Counted from the stretch's first letter, positions 30,097 to 45,539 are shown. The stretch is DNA of 62,555 bases from Komagataeibacter sp. FXV3 (GCF_015155755.1 NZ_VWPI01000077.1:1-62555), one strand, 5' to 3'. Made by a program: numbers and translations. Notes: generated by a model not told the origin, from the letters alone.

Positions 30097-30573
30097 TTAC
30101 CAGCGGTAATGACTGAATGCCTTGTTGGCTTCGGCCATGCGGTGCGTGTCTTCGCGCTTCTTGACCGCGGCGCCACGATTGTTGACGGCATCAAGAAGTT
30201 CGTTCGACAGACGATCCTGCATGGTGTTCTCGCCCCGCTTGCGCGACGCGTCGATCAGCCAGCGGATTGCCAGCGCCTGACGGCGCTCGGCCCGGACTTC
30301 GACCGGAACCTGGTAGGTGGCGCCACCAACACGGCGGGAACGCACCTCGACAGCCGGCTTGACGTTGTCCAGCGCGCTGTGGAACATGACCACAGGGTCC
30401 GCAGCAGCGCCACCACGGCGACGCAGCACCTCAAGGGCGCCATAGACGATCCCTTCGGCTGTGGACTTCTTGCCATCGTACATCAGGGCGTTCATGAAAC
30501 GCGTAATGACGACATCACCAAATTTCGGATCGGGAAGAATCTCGCGCTTTACTGCGCGATGACGGCGACTCAT
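30097..30573 (-). CDS. rpsG: 30S ribosomal protein S7
   Basis: Nucleating protein of the small-subunit head, 158 residues. [40 protein letters not shown] and [27 protein letters not shown] are diagnostic. It follows rpsL by 15 bases. In E. coli S7 represses the str operon through the rpsL-rpsG spacer; here that spacer is too short to hold the same structure. Confidence 0.98.
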   Translation of the reverse strand: MSRRHRAVKREILPDPKFGDVVITRFMNALMYDGKKSTAEGIVYGALEVLRRRGGAAADPVVMFHSALDNVKPAVEVRSRRVGGATYQVPVEVRAERRQALAIRWLIDASRKRGENTMQDRLSNELLDAVNNRGAAVKKREDTHRMAEANKAFSHYRW

Positions 30574-30588
30574 GCCTCGTTATTCCTT

Positions 30589-30960
30589 TTACTTAGGACG
30601 CTTCGCGCCATAGAGCGAGCGACGCTGACGACGCTTGGCGATACCCTGGGTGTCCAGAACGCCGCGCAGGATGTGATAACGCACGCCAGGAAGATCCTTA
30701 ACGCGACCACCACGGATCAGGACAACGCTATGTTCCTGGAGGTTATGCCCCTCACCCGGAATATAGCTCACAACCTCATACCCGTTGGTCAGGCGAACTT
30801 TTGCCACCTTACGCAGAGCCGAGTTCGGCTTCTTCGGTGTGGTTGTGTAAACACGAGTACAAACGCCACGCTTCTGCGGACAGCCCTGCAGAGCAGGAAC
30901 CTTGTTGCGTTTGGCTGCGGGCTCGCGACCTTTCGCGATCAACTGGTTGATGGTCGGCAT
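30589..30960 (-). CDS. rpsL: 30S ribosomal protein S12
   Basis: Decoding-centre protein, 123 residues. The [22 protein letters not shown] and [10 protein letters not shown] regions carry the wild-type lysines where streptomycin-resistance changes arise, so streptomycin sensitivity at this target is expected. It is the first gene of the str unit and follows a 415-bp spacer after rpoC. Confidence 0.98.
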   Translation of the reverse strand: MPTINQLIAKGREPAAKRNKVPALQGCPQKRGVCTRVYTTTPKKPNSALRKVAKVRLTNGYEVVSYIPGEGHNLQEHSVVLIRGGRVKDLPGVRYHILRGVLDTQGIAKRRQRRSLYGAKRPK

Positions 30961-31178
30961 ACGCCTTTCCCGATCCTTACAAAATTCGGCCGGCCAACCC
31001 CATATCTGGTTGCCGACTGTCGTTCACAACAAAACCCCAACGAATGACAACCATTCGTTCGGGCATCATATTTACATCCGGCCTGGGCAGCCCGATTCCC
31101 GGACTGCGGCACCGCATGTCTGCATGCTGCATTCGACGGCCAACGACGTCTTTCAGACAGGGCTAGCCGAGGGCGCGT

Positions 31179-31207
31179 TACCTACGGGCAAACTGACCAA
31201 AAGTCAA
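31179..31207 (-). promoter_or_regulatory. Candidate promoter of the rpsL-rpsG-tuf unit
   Basis: TTGACT at 31202-31207 is followed after 17 bases by TAGGTA (31179-31184) on the minus strand. The -35 is strong and the -10 is weak, but the same TAGGT core follows the TTGACA found before rplK. The transcript would carry a leader of about 210 bases. Confidence 0.45.
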
Positions 31208-31229
31208 GCCTTGCGCAGGATTCGCTAGC

Positions 31230-31276
31230 AGTCCGACAGAGCGACTCTGTTCCATCGGACTCGGAGCACCGCTCCG
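31230..31276 (-). repeat. Tandem hairpins in the rpoC-rpsL spacer
   Basis: AGTCCGA-CAGAG-CGA-CTCTG-N5-TCGGACT (31230-31261) forms a nested stem, and CGGAGC-ACC-GCTCCG (31262-31276, overlapping its edge) forms a second. They lie just upstream of the candidate rpsL promoter. No T-run follows. Confidence 0.6.
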
Positions 31277-31330
31277 TCAGGCCGCTGATACCGCCTGAAT
31301 CGGATGGTGACAATAGTGCAGCATCGAATC

Positions 31331-31362
31331 ATGCCAGATACCGAGCATTCGGTATCTGGCAT
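31331..31362 (-). terminator. Long perfect hairpin after rpoC
   Basis: ATGCCAGATACCGA and TCGGTATCTGGCAT are perfect 14-base arms around GCAT, starting 13 bases beyond the rpoC stop. The T-run is missing on the minus strand, so this may be a 3'-end stabiliser or processing site rather than a classical intrinsic terminator. Confidence 0.6.
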
Positions 31363-31375
31363 TTCACTCGTATTG

Positions 31376-35626
<4,251 letters not shown>

Positions 35627-35673
35627 ACTCCTGAAAGAAAAATGTATGGACCGACGTGCAACACAAGGCCCGG

Positions 35674-38600
35674 TCAGGAACCGCTCTGTTCCAGGTCAAC
35701 ATTCAGGCCAAGGGACTTCAGTTCCTTGATCAGGACGTTGAAGCTTTCCGGAATACCGGCTTCGAAGTCATCCTGCTCGCGCACGATGGCCTCATACACC
35801 TTGGTACGACCGGACACGTCATCCGATTTGACCGTCAGCATTTCCTGCAGTGTGTAAGCCGCGCCGTAAGCTTCCAGCGCCCACACTTCCATTTCACCAA
35901 AGCGCTGTCCACCGAACTGCGCCTTACCGCCCAGCGGCTGCTGGGTCACCAGCGAGTACGGACCGATGGAACGGGCATGGATCTTGTCATCAACAAGATG
36001 ATGCAGCTTGAGCATGTAGATGTAACCGACCGTGGTCTTGCGCTCGAACGGTTCACCCGTGCGCCCGTCGATCAGCTGCGACTGCCCGGATTTGTCCACG
36101 CCCGCCTTCTGCAGCATGGTTTCGATATCCGGAATGGACGCGCCATCGAACACCGGCGTTGCAATCGGCACGCCCTTGCGCAGGTTGCCACACAGTTCCA
36201 GCAGCTGCGCATCGGTCATATCGCCGATCTGCTCGTCATAAACCTTGTCGCCATAGACCGACTTCAGTTCATCCAGCAGTTCCTGGCGCTTTTCGCCATG
36301 GCGCTGGTAATTATCGGCCAGCTGGGCCACCTGGCGGCCGATATTGGCGCAGGCCCAGCCCAGATGCGTTTCAAGGATCTGCCCCACGTTCATGCGCGAC
36401 GGCACGCCCAGCGGGTTCAGCACGATGTCAACCGAGGTGCCATCCTCAAGGAACGGCATGTCCTCAACCGGCACAACGCGGGAGACGACACCCTTGTTAC
36501 CATGGCGACCGGCCATCTTGTCACCCGGCTGCAGCTTGCGCTTCACCGCGACAAAGACCTTGACCATCTTCATCACGCCCGGCGGCAGTTCGTCACCGCG
36601 CTGCAGCTTCTCGACCTTGTTGTCGAAACGGGCCTGGATCTTGGAAACGGCAGCATCGAATTCACGACGCAGCGTTTCCAGTTCCGCCATGACCTCATCG
36701 GACATTACGGTGATGTTGCGCCATGCGCCGCGCGGATGCTCGGACAGGACCTCATCCGTGATCTCGGTGCCCGAACGGATGCCCTTGAAGCCCGTGCCAG
36801 CCGTCTGGCCGATCAGGTGTTCGCGCAGACGGTTGTAGAAGGAACGTTCCTGAATGGCGCGTTCATCGTCACGGTCCTTGGCAAGGCGTTCGATCTCGGC
36901 GCGTTCGATCGCCATCGCGCGCTCGTCCTTGTCCACGCCACGGCGGGAGAACACGCGCACGTCAACGATGGTGCCCGTCGTGCCCGGCGGCAGCTTGAGC
37001 GAGGTGTCACGGACATCGGACGCCTTTTCACCAAAAATGGCGCGCAGCAGCTTTTCTTCCGGCGTCATCGGGCTTTCGCCCTTTGGCGTGACCTTGCCGA
37101 TCAGGATGTCGCCGGGATTCACCTCGGCGCCCACATACACGATCCCGGCTTCGTCGAGGTTGCGCAGCGCTTCCTCACCGACATTGGGAATATCGCGGGT
37201 GATTTCTTCCTGACCCAGCTTGGTGTCACGGGCCATGACCTCGAATTCCTCGATATGGATCGAGGTAAACACGTCATCACGCGCGATCCGTTCGGAAATC
37301 AGGATCGAATCTTCGAAGTTGTAGCCATTCCAGGGCATGAACGCGACCAGCACGTTACGGCCCAGCGCCAGTTCACCCAGTTCGGTGGACGGGCCATCGG
37401 CGATGATCTCACCCGCACGGACCTGGTCACCCACGCGCACCAGCGGACGCTGGTTGATGCAGGTGGACTGGTTGGAACGCATGTATTTGCGCAGGCGGTA
37501 GATATCCACGCCCTGCGTCGCACCGGCATCATCCGTGGCACGGACAACGATACGCGCACCGTCAATCTGGTCCACCACGCCATGGCGACGGGCCACGATC
37601 GCGGCACCGGAGTCATGAGCCACGGCGGCTTCCATGCCCGTGCCGACCAGCGGCGCGTCCGAACGCACCAGCGGCACGGCCTGACGCTGCATGTTCGAGC
37701 CCATCAGTGCGCGGTTGGCGTCATCGTTCTCAAGGAACGGGATGAGGGCCGCGGCGACGGAGACAAGCTGCTTGGGGGAGACGTCACACGCCGTCACATC
37801 AGTCGGCGGAACCTGACGGAAGTCACCACCACGGCGCACCGAAACCAGGTCGTCCGTCAGGTGGCCCTGCGCGTCCTGCTTCGCATCCGCCTGGGCAACG
37901 ACCAGCTTTTCCTCTTCCATGGCGGAAAGGTATTTCCAGCCATCCTGAAGGACGCCGTCCTCAACCATGCGGTACGGGGTTTCGATAAAGCCGTACTTGT
38001 TTACCTTGGCATAGGTAGCCAGGGAGTTGATCAGACCGATGTTCGGGCCTTCCGGCGTCTCGATCGGGCAGATACGGCCATAATGCGTCGGGTGCACGTC
38101 ACGGACTTCGAAGCCCGCGCGCTCACGTGTCAGACCACCCGGGCCAAGCGCCGAAAGACGACGCTTGTGCGTGACTTCCGACAGCGGGTTGGTCTGATCC
38201 ATGAACTGGCTGAGCTGCGACGAACCGAAGAACTCACGCACCGCAGCCGCTGCCGGCTTGGCGTTGATCAGGTCATGCGGCATGACCGTGTCGATATCGA
38301 CGGAACCCATGCGTTCGCGGATGGCGCGCTCCATACGCAGCAGGCCAACGCGGTACTGGTTTTCCATCAGCTCGCCAACCGACCGCACGCGACGGTTGCC
38401 AAGGTTGTCAATATCGTCAATCGCGCCGCGACCGTCCTTCAGTTCGCACATGATCTTGACGGTGCGCAGGATGTCTTCCTTGCGCAGGACGCGCACCGTG
38501 TCGGGCACGTCCACGCCAAGGCGCATGTTCATCTTCACGCGGCCAACGGCAGACAGGTCATAACGGTCCGGATCGAAGAACAGGCCGGAGAACATGGCTT

Positions 38601-39846
38601 CCGCCGTTTCGGGCGTCGGCGGCTCACCGGGGCGCATGACACGATAGATGTCGGTCAGCGCCTCATCACGCGAGGCATTCTTGTCCACGGCCAGCGTATT
38701 GCGGATCCACGGGCCATTGGCCGCGTCAACTGCAAGGGTGGACAGCGTGGTCAGGCCCGCTTCCTCGAGTTCTTCCAGCTTCTGCTCGGTCAGTTCGTCA
38801 CCGGCTTCAGCAAAGATCTCGCCCGTGTGTTCATTGACGATGTCGGATGCAACGAAACGCCCGATCAGCCCGGCCGGACCAACCAGCACTTCCTTGGTAT
38901 TTTCCTCGATCTTGCGGACCATGCGCGCGGTCAGCTTCGCATCGACCGGGGCGACTTCCTCACCCGTCTGGGCATCGATCAGCGGCTCAAGCAGCTTCAT
39001 GCCACGGAAGGAATCAGCATCAAAGCGGCGGGCCCAGCCCTTTTCCGTCTTGGTAAACTCGACCTTGCCGTAGAAGTAGCTCAGGATCTCGTCAGGATCC
39101 ATGCCACGGATTTCCATGGACTCCACGTCGCCACCCTCAGCGGCCTTGGCGGCGCGGGCGACTTCGGATGCCTCCCCTTCCAAGGCGTACAGCAGCGTGG
39201 TGACCGGCAGCTTGCGCTTGCGGTCGATGCGGACGTAGATCAGGTCCTTGCTGTCAAATTCGAAGTCGAGCCACGACCCGCGATAGGGAATGACACGCGC
39301 GGCGAACAGGAACTTGCCCGAAGAATGGGTCTTGCCCTTGTCATGGTCAAAGAACACGCCGGGGCTGCGGTGCATCTGGCTGACGATGACACGCTCGGTC
39401 CCGTTGATGATGAAGGTGCCGTTATCGGTCATGAGCGGCATGTCGCCCATGTAAACCGGCTGTTCCTTGATATCGCGGATCGAGCGCGATCCGGTATCTT
39501 CATCCACGTCCCACACGATCAGGCGCAGGATCACCTTCAGCGGCGCGGCGAAGGTCAGGCCGCGCTGGATGCATTCCTCGACGTCGTATTTCGGTTCTTC
39601 CAGCTCATAGCTGACGAATTCCAGACGCCCGCGCCCCGCGAAATCATTGATCGGAAAGACGGAACGGAACACTTCCTGCAGGCCCGTCGGCGTCCGGCTG
39701 TCGGGCGCCACATTCATCTGAAGGAACGTCTCGTAGCTTGCCCGCTGCACGTCGATCAGATTGGGCATCGGAGCGACCTCGGGTATATGCCCGAAGCTCT
39801 TGCGGATGCGTTTGCGTCCCGTGAACGATTTTGTAATCGCGTTCAT
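35674..39846 (-). CDS. rpoB: DNA-directed RNA polymerase subunit beta
   Basis: Catalytic subunit of RNA polymerase, 1390 residues, typical for the class. The rifampicin-binding cluster reads [19 protein letters not shown] followed by [18 protein letters not shown], with Asp, His and Ser at the usual resistance positions in wild-type form, so rifampicin sensitivity is expected at this target. The downstream block [22 protein letters not shown] is intact. It follows rplL after 255 bp of hairpin-rich spacer. An open frame of 1410 codons runs antisense to it; that is a codon-bias effect. Confidence 0.99.
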   Translation of the reverse strand: MNAITKSFTGRKRIRKSFGHIPEVAPMPNLIDVQRASYETFLQMNVAPDSRTPTGLQEVFRSVFPINDFAGRGRLEFVSYELEEPKYDVEECIQRGLTFAAPLKVILRLIVWDVDEDTGSRSIRDIKEQPVYMGDMPLMTDNGTFIINGTERVIVSQMHRSPGVFFDHDKGKTHSSGKFLFAARVIPYRGSWLDFEFDSKDLIYVRIDRKRKLPVTTLLYALEGEASEVARAAKAAEGGDVESMEIRGMDPDEILSYFYGKVEFTKTEKGWARRFDADSFRGMKLLEPLIDAQTGEEVAPVDAKLTARMVRKIEENTKEVLVGPAGLIGRFVASDIVNEHTGEIFAEAGDELTEQKLEELEEAGLTTLSTLAVDAANGPWIRNTLAVDKNASRDEALTDIYRVMRPGEPPTPETAEAMFSGLFFDPDRYDLSAVGRVKMNMRLGVDVPDTVRVLRKEDILRTVKIMCELKDGRGAIDDIDNLGNRRVRSVGELMENQYRVGLLRMERAIRERMGSVDIDTVMPHDLINAKPAAAAVREFFGSSQLSQFMDQTNPLSEVTHKRRLSALGPGGLTRERAGFEVRDVHPTHYGRICPIETPEGPNIGLINSLATYAKVNKYGFIETPYRMVEDGVLQDGWKYLSAMEEEKLVVAQADAKQDAQGHLTDDLVSVRRGGDFRQVPPTDVTACDVSPKQLVSVAAALIPFLENDDANRALMGSNMQRQAVPLVRSDAPLVGTGMEAAVAHDSGAAIVARRHGVVDQIDGARIVVRATDDAGATQGVDIYRLRKYMRSNQSTCINQRPLVRVGDQVRAGEIIADGPSTELGELALGRNVLVAFMPWNGYNFEDSILISERIARDDVFTSIHIEEFEVMARDTKLGQEEITRDIPNVGEEALRNLDEAGIVYVGAEVNPGDILIGKVTPKGESPMTPEEKLLRAIFGEKASDVRDTSLKLPPGTTGTIVDVRVFSRRGVDKDERAMAIERAEIERLAKDRDDERAIQERSFYNRLREHLIGQTAGTGFKGIRSGTEITDEVLSEHPRGAWRNITVMSDEVMAELETLRREFDAAVSKIQARFDNKVEKLQRGDELPPGVMKMVKVFVAVKRKLQPGDKMAGRHGNKGVVSRVVPVEDMPFLEDGTSVDIVLNPLGVPSRMNVGQILETHLGWACANIGRQVAQLADNYQRHGEKRQELLDELKSVYGDKVYDEQIGDMTDAQLLELCGNLRKGVPIATPVFDGASIPDIETMLQKAGVDKSGQSQLIDGRTGEPFERKTTVGYIYMLKLHHLVDDKIHARSIGPYSLVTQQPLGGKAQFGGQRFGEMEVWALEAYGAAYTLQEMLTVKSDDVSGRTKVYEAIVREQDDFEAGIPESFNVLIKELKSLGLNVDLEQSGS

Positions 39847-39977
39847 CGCCTATCCAGCCCCCATCCACACAGGTCCGCACGACCGTGACACGAATGTCAC
39901 GCGGACTGCGCGGCCCGTAAAAATCCTTGGCGGATCGACCGGACCTGCGGCCCGACCAACCCTTTACTACCGCCAAA

Positions 39978-40086
39978 GGCACCCGAAGCCTCGCGGCCAG
40001 GGTGCCTGTAACGCCCAAGGGGGCGGAAACCAGACGGTTTCCACCCTCACCTGAACAATCAGCCTGAGTGCGTCATAAACGACGCA
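39978..40086 (-). promoter_or_regulatory. Hairpin cluster between rplL and rpoB (attenuator region)
   Basis: In transcription order after the rplL stop come TGCGTC-ATAAAC-GACGCA (40069-40086), GGAAACC-AGAC-GGTTTCC (40025-40042) and GGCACCC/GGGTGCC (39978-40006) with an inner GCC/GGC. E. coli has a partial terminator and an RNase III site in the same place, which set the ribosome-to-polymerase ratio. The analogy is inference; none has a clear T-run. Confidence 0.55.
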
Positions 40087-40101
40087 TCCCGATTGGCCAA
40101 C

Positions 40102-40479
<378 letters not shown>

Positions 40480-40557
40480 AATTTTGGTCTTCCTAATTTA
40501 TACACTGGTTGGCACAGCACAATCCCGTTTTTTCAGGAAAATGCCATTTTTTTGATA

Positions 40558-40573
40558 ACCCGGCGGGCCGGGT
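40558..40573 (-). repeat. Hairpin between rplJ and rplL
   Basis: ACCCGG-CGGG-CCGGGT stands eight bases after the rplJ stop. No T-run follows on the minus strand. It could slow RNA decay or adjust the excess of L12 over L10. Confidence 0.55.
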
Positions 40574-40581
40574 CATAGGTC

Positions 40582-41100
40582 TCAGGCTGCTTCGCCCGTC
40601 TTGGCATAGGCACCAAAAACCCGTGCAAGCTGTCCTGCCGGCGCCTGCAGCACGCCTGCGATACGCGTGGCTGGCGTGGAGATAAGCCCCACCAGCTGCG
40701 CGCGCAGAACGTCCAGGGACGGCAGCTCGGCCAGAGCCTTGATGCTTTCGACGCCGAGCGTCTGGGCACCAAGTGATCCACCAAGCAGAACAAGCTTTTC
40801 ATTGGTTTTGGCGAACTCGACCAGCACCTTCGCCACGGCCACGGGTTCATCCGCCCACGATAACGCGGTCGGCCCCTTCAGCAGCGGCTTGATGCCTTCG
40901 AACTGGGTCCCTGCCAGGGCGAGAGAGGCCAGCCGGTTCTTCGCGACCTTGTGTGTAGCTCCTGCCGCACGCACGCGACGCCGAAGTTCCGTCACATCAG
41001 CCACGCTCAGCCCGTCATTACGGGTGACGATGACCATGGACGTCTCAGCGAACACGGCTGCGAGGGAGGCAACAAACTCCCGCTTCTCCGTACGGTCCAA
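40582..41100 (-). CDS. rplJ: 50S ribosomal protein L10
   Basis: Base of the ribosomal stalk, 172 residues, and in other bacteria the autoregulator of rplJL. MDRTEKREFVASLAAVFAETSMVIVTRNDGL is the family N-terminus. The codon at that point is TTG (41098-41100) with GGAG seven bases upstream, so a TTG start is called. A 285-bp structured leader precedes it. Confidence 0.96.
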   Translation of the reverse strand: MDRTEKREFVASLAAVFAETSMVIVTRNDGLSVADVTELRRRVRAAGATHKVAKNRLASLALAGTQFEGIKPLLKGPTALSWADEPVAVAKVLVEFAKTNEKLVLLGGSLGAQTLGVESIKALAELPSLDVLRAQLVGLISTPATRIAGVLQAPAGQLARVFGAYAKTGEAA

Positions 41101-41385
41101 ATCCCGTCTCCATCATCACCTGCCAGCAAAAAGCCAACAGGTAGGGTTTACCCTTGGGATATTCCGGCGTGCCGGTCATATCCCGGTTCGCCTGTCCTTT
41201 CAAACGGAACAACCAGTGTGGGCTTTCGCCCCGATCCGGCAATCCCCGTCTCCCGGTTGCAGCCCCTGCGGGCAATCAAGGCTTGCGCCACATCCGGTCA
41301 TGGACAGGTTCGGAAAATGACGGCCAGGCCGCCATCTCCTGTTCCCCCACCCCTGTTACGGGGCGGGGTCATTCTTCAGCTGACG
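41101..41385 (-). promoter_or_regulatory. Structured spacer/leader upstream of rplJ
   Basis: This 285-bp spacer has no credible gene. A very GC-rich stem, CCCCGCCCC with GGGGTGGGG on the transcript (41345-41368), stands 18 bases after the rplA stop. A second long stem, GGGATAT/ATATCCC with inner CCGGC/GCCGG (41156-41184), lies about 55 bases before the rplJ start. L10 leaders in other bacteria bind the L10-L12 complex for autoregulation, so this is the likely site here, by position only. Confidence 0.55.
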
Positions 41386-42081
41386 TCAGCCCGCGGTGAA
41401 CGCGGACGCATCAACCGTAACACCCGGCCCCATGGTGGAGGACAGGGCGATCTTCTTCACATACGTGCCCTTCGCACCCGTGGGACGGGCCTTCTGGACG
41501 GCGTCCACGAACGCACGGATGTTTTCGGCCAGCTTGGCTTCGTCAAACGACGCCTTGCCAACGCCAGCATGCACGATACCGGCCTTTTCCGCGCGGTATT
41601 CGACCTGACCGGACTTGGCTGCGGAAACCGCGCCCTTCACGTCCATGGTCACGGTGCCCAGCTTCGGGTTGGGCATCAGGCCACGCGGGCCGAGGATCTT
41701 GCCCAGACGACCGACCAGCGCCATCATGTCCGGCGTCGCGATGCAGCGATCGAACTCGATTTCGCCAGCCTTCACCTTTTCGGCCAGGTCTTCGGCGCCA
41801 ACCACGTCGGCACCGGCCGCCGTCGCTTCCTCGGCCTTCGGGCCACGGGCGAACACGCCAACGCGCAGGGTCTTGCCCGTGCCGTTGGGCAGGGACAGCA
41901 GGCCACGGACCATCTGGTCGGCATGACGCGGGTCGATGCCCAGGTTCATGGAGATTTCGACGGTCTCGTCAAACTTCGCCTTGGCGTTGTTCTTGACCAG
42001 GTTGATGGCCTCATCCAGGCCATACTGCTTCGTGCTGTCGACAGCGGCGCGGGCTGCGGTCAGACGCTTGTTCTTTGCCAT
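41386..42081 (-). CDS. rplA: 50S ribosomal protein L1
   Basis: L1-stalk protein that guides release of tRNA, 231 residues. The conserved [20 protein letters not shown] and [21 protein letters not shown] are intact. In E. coli it represses rplKA. It starts five bases after the rplK stop. Confidence 0.98.
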   Translation of the reverse strand: MAKNKRLTAARAAVDSTKQYGLDEAINLVKNNAKAKFDETVEISMNLGIDPRHADQMVRGLLSLPNGTGKTLRVGVFARGPKAEEATAAGADVVGAEDLAEKVKAGEIEFDRCIATPDMMALVGRLGKILGPRGLMPNPKLGTVTMDVKGAVSAAKSGQVEYRAEKAGIVHAGVGKASFDEAKLAENIRAFVDAVQKARPTGAKGTYVKKIALSSTMGPGVTVDASAFTAG

Positions 42082-42086
42082 TGTAA

Positions 42087-42521
42087 TCAGCCCTCCACCA
42101 CGTCGAGACCCATGGAGCGGGCGGAACCCGCCAGCATGCGCACGGCGCCGTCGATATCGTTGGCGTTCATGTCTTTCTGCTTCGTCTCGGCAATCTCGCG
42201 CAGCTGCGCGATCGTGACCTTACCGACGGACGCCGCCTTGCCTACCGTGGAGCTGCCCTTGGAAATCTTGGCGGCCTTCATCAGGAAGTAGGTGTTCGGC
42301 GGGGTCTTGGTAATGAAGCTGAACGTACGGTCGGCATACGCGGTGATGACGACGGGAATCGGCATACCGGGTTCGAGACCCTGCGTCTTCGCGTTGAACT
42401 CCTTGCAGAACTGCATGATGTTCAGGCCGCGCTGACCCAGTGCCGGACCAACCGGCGGGGACGGATTCGCCTTGCCGGCGGGGATTTGCAGCTTGATGTA
42501 GCCAACGATTTTTTTGGCCAT
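42087..42521 (-). CDS. rplK: 50S ribosomal protein L11
   Basis: GTPase-centre protein, 144 residues from [38 protein letters not shown]. The thiostrepton-region prolines are present. An eight-residue upstream extension is excluded. The usual upstream neighbours secE and nusG are absent; instead an outer-membrane efflux gene ends 112 bp upstream, so rplK needs its own promoter. Confidence 0.97.
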   Translation of the reverse strand: MAKKIVGYIKLQIPAGKANPSPPVGPALGQRGLNIMQFCKEFNAKTQGLEPGMPIPVVITAYADRTFSFITKTPPNTYFLMKAAKISKGSSTVGKAASVGKVTIAQLREIAETKQKDMNANDIDGAVRMLAGSARSMGLDVVEG

Positions 42522-42624
42522 ATCCGGGGCTCCTGACTGTTTCACCCGGACCGCGGTTCTGGTGGCCCGCCCCCGCCCGGCATGGGCAGGGAGCGCGACC
42601 TCCCGCGTTCCGATAAGAGGCGCG

Positions 42625-42654
42625 CACCTACCGCTATTTGGCGGGGGCTGTCAA
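42625..42654 (-). promoter_or_regulatory. Candidate promoter of rplK and the downstream cluster
   Basis: A perfect TTGACA (42649-42654), inside the last codons of the upstream efflux gene, is followed after 18 bases by TAGGTG (42625-42630) on the minus strand. The -10 is weak but matches the TAGGTA seen at the rpsL candidate. The start site would be about 100 bases before rplK. Confidence 0.45.
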
Positions 42655-44256
42655 GTCCCCGTCATGAAATCCCTTGCCCGACAGGTCGAGGGAATCGGGA
42701 CCGTTATCGACATTCACGCCACTGAAGGACCGCGGCATGCGCATATGTGTGTACTGCATGGGGCCGAAAGGCTTGATCTGCTTGTTATTCGGCAGTTCCG
42801 CCGTGGTCCATCCGCCGCCCAGCGCACGGATCAGTTCCACCTGCGCCTGCATGTAGCGGGTTTCCACCTGCACTTCGGAAATGCGCGCCTGCAGGGCCGC
42901 GACCTGCGCCACCACCACATCCAGGTAATTGGTCAGGCCGCCGGTATAAAGCTGCATGGTCATGTTCTGCGTGCGCATGGAAGCCTGCACGGCCTCGGCC
43001 TGCTGCCCGGCCTCTATATTGAGGTCATGCGTCAGGCTCAGCCCGTCTTCCACATCCTTGAATGCATCCAGCACGATGGCGCGGTACTGGTCTTCCGCCT
43101 GACGGTACTGCGACCAGTTGCGCTGCACTTCCGCGCGCCGCAACCCGCCCTGGAACAGGGGCATGACCGCCTGCGCGGCATAGGAGTACATGCCGTTGGC
43201 GAATTTATCGAGTGTGAAGCCGTTATCCATGAAACCGGCTGTCGCGCTGAAGGTTACACGCGGGAAGAATGCCGCGCGCGAGACGCCGATGGCCCGGTTG
43301 GCCGCCGCCATGTGCCGCTCGGCACTGGCGATGTCGGGCCTGCGTTCCAGCAGGGTGGCGGGAATGCCGACCGGGGTCGCCACCTTGGGGAAGGTAATCT
43401 GGTTACGGGGCTGGATATGGAAACTGGTCGGGGTCACGTTCACCAGAATCGCGATCGCGTGCTCCATCACGGCGCGCCGGGCCTGCAGGTCCGTATCCGC
43501 CGCCTGGGTGGAGGAAAGCTGCGTCTGGGCGCGCGACACGTCGATACCGGCCGCAATCGCGCCGGCCTGCCGCATCCTGGTGATCTTGACCGCGGTTTCG
43601 TAATACCGGATCGAGTCGAGATAGACGGCGTGCTGCGCATCCATGCCGCGCAACTGCATGTAGTCATTGGCCAGTTCGGACTGGATGCTCAGCCGCGCCA
43701 CCGCAAAATCGGCTGCCGCTGCCTGTGCCAGACGCTGCTGCACGCGCCTGCGGTTACGGATGGCGGACCAGAAATCCGGCTCCCATCGCGCGGCGGCGCT
43801 ATACTGTTCGGATGACATGTAGATCGGGCCGGTCGATCCCATGCCACGCCACAGCCTGTGGTTCGACGCCTGGTTCTGGGACGCACCTGCCCCACCCGAG
43901 ATCTGTGGGTACAGGTTCGACTGTGCTTCCGCCACGATGTCGCGTGCCTGGGTGAAGGTTTCCGCATCCGCCTGCAGGTTCGGGTTCAGGTGACTGGCGC
44001 GTTCTTCCAGTTCATCAAGGGTGGAGTCGTGAAAGACCTTCCACCAGTCCCCCCGTGCCGCGCCATCCTGCGGGGCGCCGAACTGCACTACGGCATCCCC
44101 CTTCCAGTTGTCGGGCAGCATGTAATGCTGGCCATGGTATTTCGGGGCCAGATCCACGCAGCCACACAGCGTGCTGGCGATTGCAGCACACCCGGCCAGC
44201 GAAAGCATGCGCCGGGACAGCATGGGACATGACGGGTCGCGTGGTGCGCCGTTCAT
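42634..44256 (-). CDS. NodT-family outer-membrane efflux lipoprotein (second RND system)
   Basis: Outer-membrane channel of the second pump, 540 residues. A signal segment ends in a Leu-Cys-Gly-Cys lipobox with Cys33 predicted to be lipidated, then [20 protein letters not shown]. Two outer-membrane efflux repeats follow, with [31 protein letters not shown] in the second. The ATG overlaps the stop of the adaptor gene. A Met at residue 12 would also give a good signal peptide. It is only distantly similar to the NodT protein of the first pump, so the two systems are not a recent duplication. Confidence 0.9.
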   Translation of the reverse strand: MNGAPRDPSCPMLSRRMLSLAGCAAIASTLCGCVDLAPKYHGQHYMLPDNWKGDAVVQFGAPQDGAARGDWWKVFHDSTLDELEERASHLNPNLQADAETFTQARDIVAEAQSNLYPQISGGAGASQNQASNHRLWRGMGSTGPIYMSSEQYSAAARWEPDFWSAIRNRRRVQQRLAQAAAADFAVARLSIQSELANDYMQLRGMDAQHAVYLDSIRYYETAVKITRMRQAGAIAAGIDVSRAQTQLSSTQAADTDLQARRAVMEHAIAILVNVTPTSFHIQPRNQITFPKVATPVGIPATLLERRPDIASAERHMAAANRAIGVSRAAFFPRVTFSATAGFMDNGFTLDKFANGMYSYAAQAVMPLFQGGLRRAEVQRNWSQYRQAEDQYRAIVLDAFKDVEDGLSLTHDLNIEAGQQAEAVQASMRTQNMTMQLYTGGLTNYLDVVVAQVAALQARISEVQVETRYMQAQVELIRALGGGWTTAELPNNKQIKPFGPMQYTHMRMPRSFSGVNVDNGPDSLDLSGKGFHDGDLTAPAK

Positions 44257-45539
44257 TGGCGCACCCCCCTGTCACCCGCATTACTGTCGCCCGTGGGCAT
44301 GGCCCGCACGTCATCGCCCTTGTCCACCGCGGGCGAGGCGGTTGCACCCGCGTCGTTATATCCCGGCGTCGCACCGACCAGATAGACCTTCTGGCCTTCC
44401 AGCAGCCCCGCCGACGGGTTGTTCACAATCCGGTCCTTTGGACCGATACCAGCCAGAACCTGCACTTTTGTCCCCAGATTGGTGCCAACCGTTACATTGC
44501 GCAGGCGGATGCGGTCATCGGCATCCACGACCGCCACCTGCATGCCCTGCGCGCGGAACACAAGGGCACCTTCGGGAACTATCAGGATATCGGGATCACC
44601 GGGTGCGACAAAGTGTACATTGGCATAGGAATCCGGCCACAGTTCACGCTTGTCATTATCGACCACCAGTTCGGTCGTCACCGTACGCGTGCCCGCATTG
44701 AACGCCTTGGCGGTCGCCAGGAACTTGGCCTTGAACACCCGCCCCGGATACTGCGGCACGGATACGTCACCTTCCAGCTTGGGGCTGATGATATCGGCAT
44801 AATCCTGCGGCACGGACACGAACACGCGCATGCGGTGCACGTCGGCCACGCTGAATAGTTCGGTTGCGGTGCCACGGGACGAGACATCGCCACCGCCCGC
44901 GTTCACGTAATCGCCCACATCCGCCAGACGCGATGTCACCACGCCATCAAACGGGGCCACGATCTGCTTGAACGCGATCAGGGCGGCATAGCGGGAGACT
45001 TCATGCCGCGCGGCCTCGACCTCCGCCTCCCGGGCTTCGGCATTGGCTGCCTGCACGTCCACTTCCTGCTGTGACACCGCCTGCGTCCCCTGCAGCGCAC
45101 GCCAGCGCCTGGCGGTGATCTGGGCCAGCCTGTACCGCGCCATGGCCACGTCAAAATTGGCCTTGGATGCCGCGTACTGCGCATCCAGTCCCGGCGTGTC
45201 GATGGTGGCCAGGATCTCGCCCGCCTTCACCTTCGCGCCGATGTCCTTGTACCACATCTGCACATAGCCCGAGACCTGCGCGAATATGGGCGCCTGGTAC
45301 CACGCCGAGATATTGCCCGGCAGGTCCAGCGTGCGGGTCTTGGGCCCCTTCTGCGGCAGGATGACCTGCACGCGGGGAATGGCCGCGTCCTGCGCCACGT
45401 CCTTCAGATGCGATACATGGATCCGGCGTTCAAGAATGCCACCCGCAACAATGGCGGCCACCACAACCCCACCCAGGGTGACATACAGCCGCGCGCGTCC
45501 GGACATGCGTGGCTTGGGGGTTTCGCCTGTGGCGGTCAT
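44253..45539 (-). CDS. RND efflux periplasmic adaptor (second system)
   Basis: Membrane-fusion protein, 428 residues from MTATGETPKPRMSGRARLYVT. A single N-terminal helix (LYVTLGGVVVAAIVAGGIL) is followed by lipoyl half-motifs (SGYVQMWYKDIGAKVKAGE and VAPFDGVVTSRLADVGDYV) around a coiled-coil hairpin. The start is fixed by an ATGA overlap with the permease stop; a longer reading of 458 residues is rejected. The C-terminus has a polar tail. The substrate is unknown. Confidence 0.92.
   Translation of the reverse strand: MTATGETPKPRMSGRARLYVTLGGVVVAAIVAGGILERRIHVSHLKDVAQDAAIPRVQVILPQKGPKTRTLDLPGNISAWYQAPIFAQVSGYVQMWYKDIGAKVKAGEILATIDTPGLDAQYAASKANFDVAMARYRLAQITARRWRALQGTQAVSQQEVDVQAANAEAREAEVEAARHEVSRYAALIAFKQIVAPFDGVVTSRLADVGDYVNAGGGDVSSRGTATELFSVADVHRMRVFVSVPQDYADIISPKLEGDVSVPQYPGRVFKAKFLATAKAFNAGTRTVTTELVVDNDKRELWPDSYANVHFVAPGDPDILIVPEGALVFRAQGMQVAVVDADDRIRLRNVTVGTNLGTKVQVLAGIGPKDRIVNNPSAGLLEGQKVYLVGATPGYNDAGATASPAVDKGDDVRAMPTGDSNAGDRGVRQ

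Larger units (their letters stand above)
30961..31375 (-). promoter_or_regulatory. 415-bp non-coding spacer between rpoC and rpsL
   Basis: No protein-coding gene is convincing in this stretch. In transcription order it holds a 14-bp perfect hairpin next to the rpoC stop (31331-31362), two further hairpins (31230-31276), a candidate promoter (31179-31207) and an 8-bp hairpin AACGAATG/CATTCGTT at 31039-31059 in the presumed rpsL leader. It therefore looks like the boundary between the rpoBC and str transcription units. Confidence 0.7.

Noticed and set aside
30961-31375. A short plus-strand reading frame (30902-31228) in the rpoC-rpsL spacer
   Set aside because: It overlaps rpsL in part, lacks a ribosome-binding site and has no protein-like composition; the region is better explained as promoter and hairpins.
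35656-39888. A 1410-codon plus-strand open frame fully antisense to rpoB, longer than rpoB itself
   Set aside because: It is antisense to an essential, well-conserved gene. Its openness follows from rpoB avoiding codons whose complements are stops (TTA, CTA, TCA) in this high-G+C genome; the translation has no family resemblance and is rich in Arg, His and Gln.
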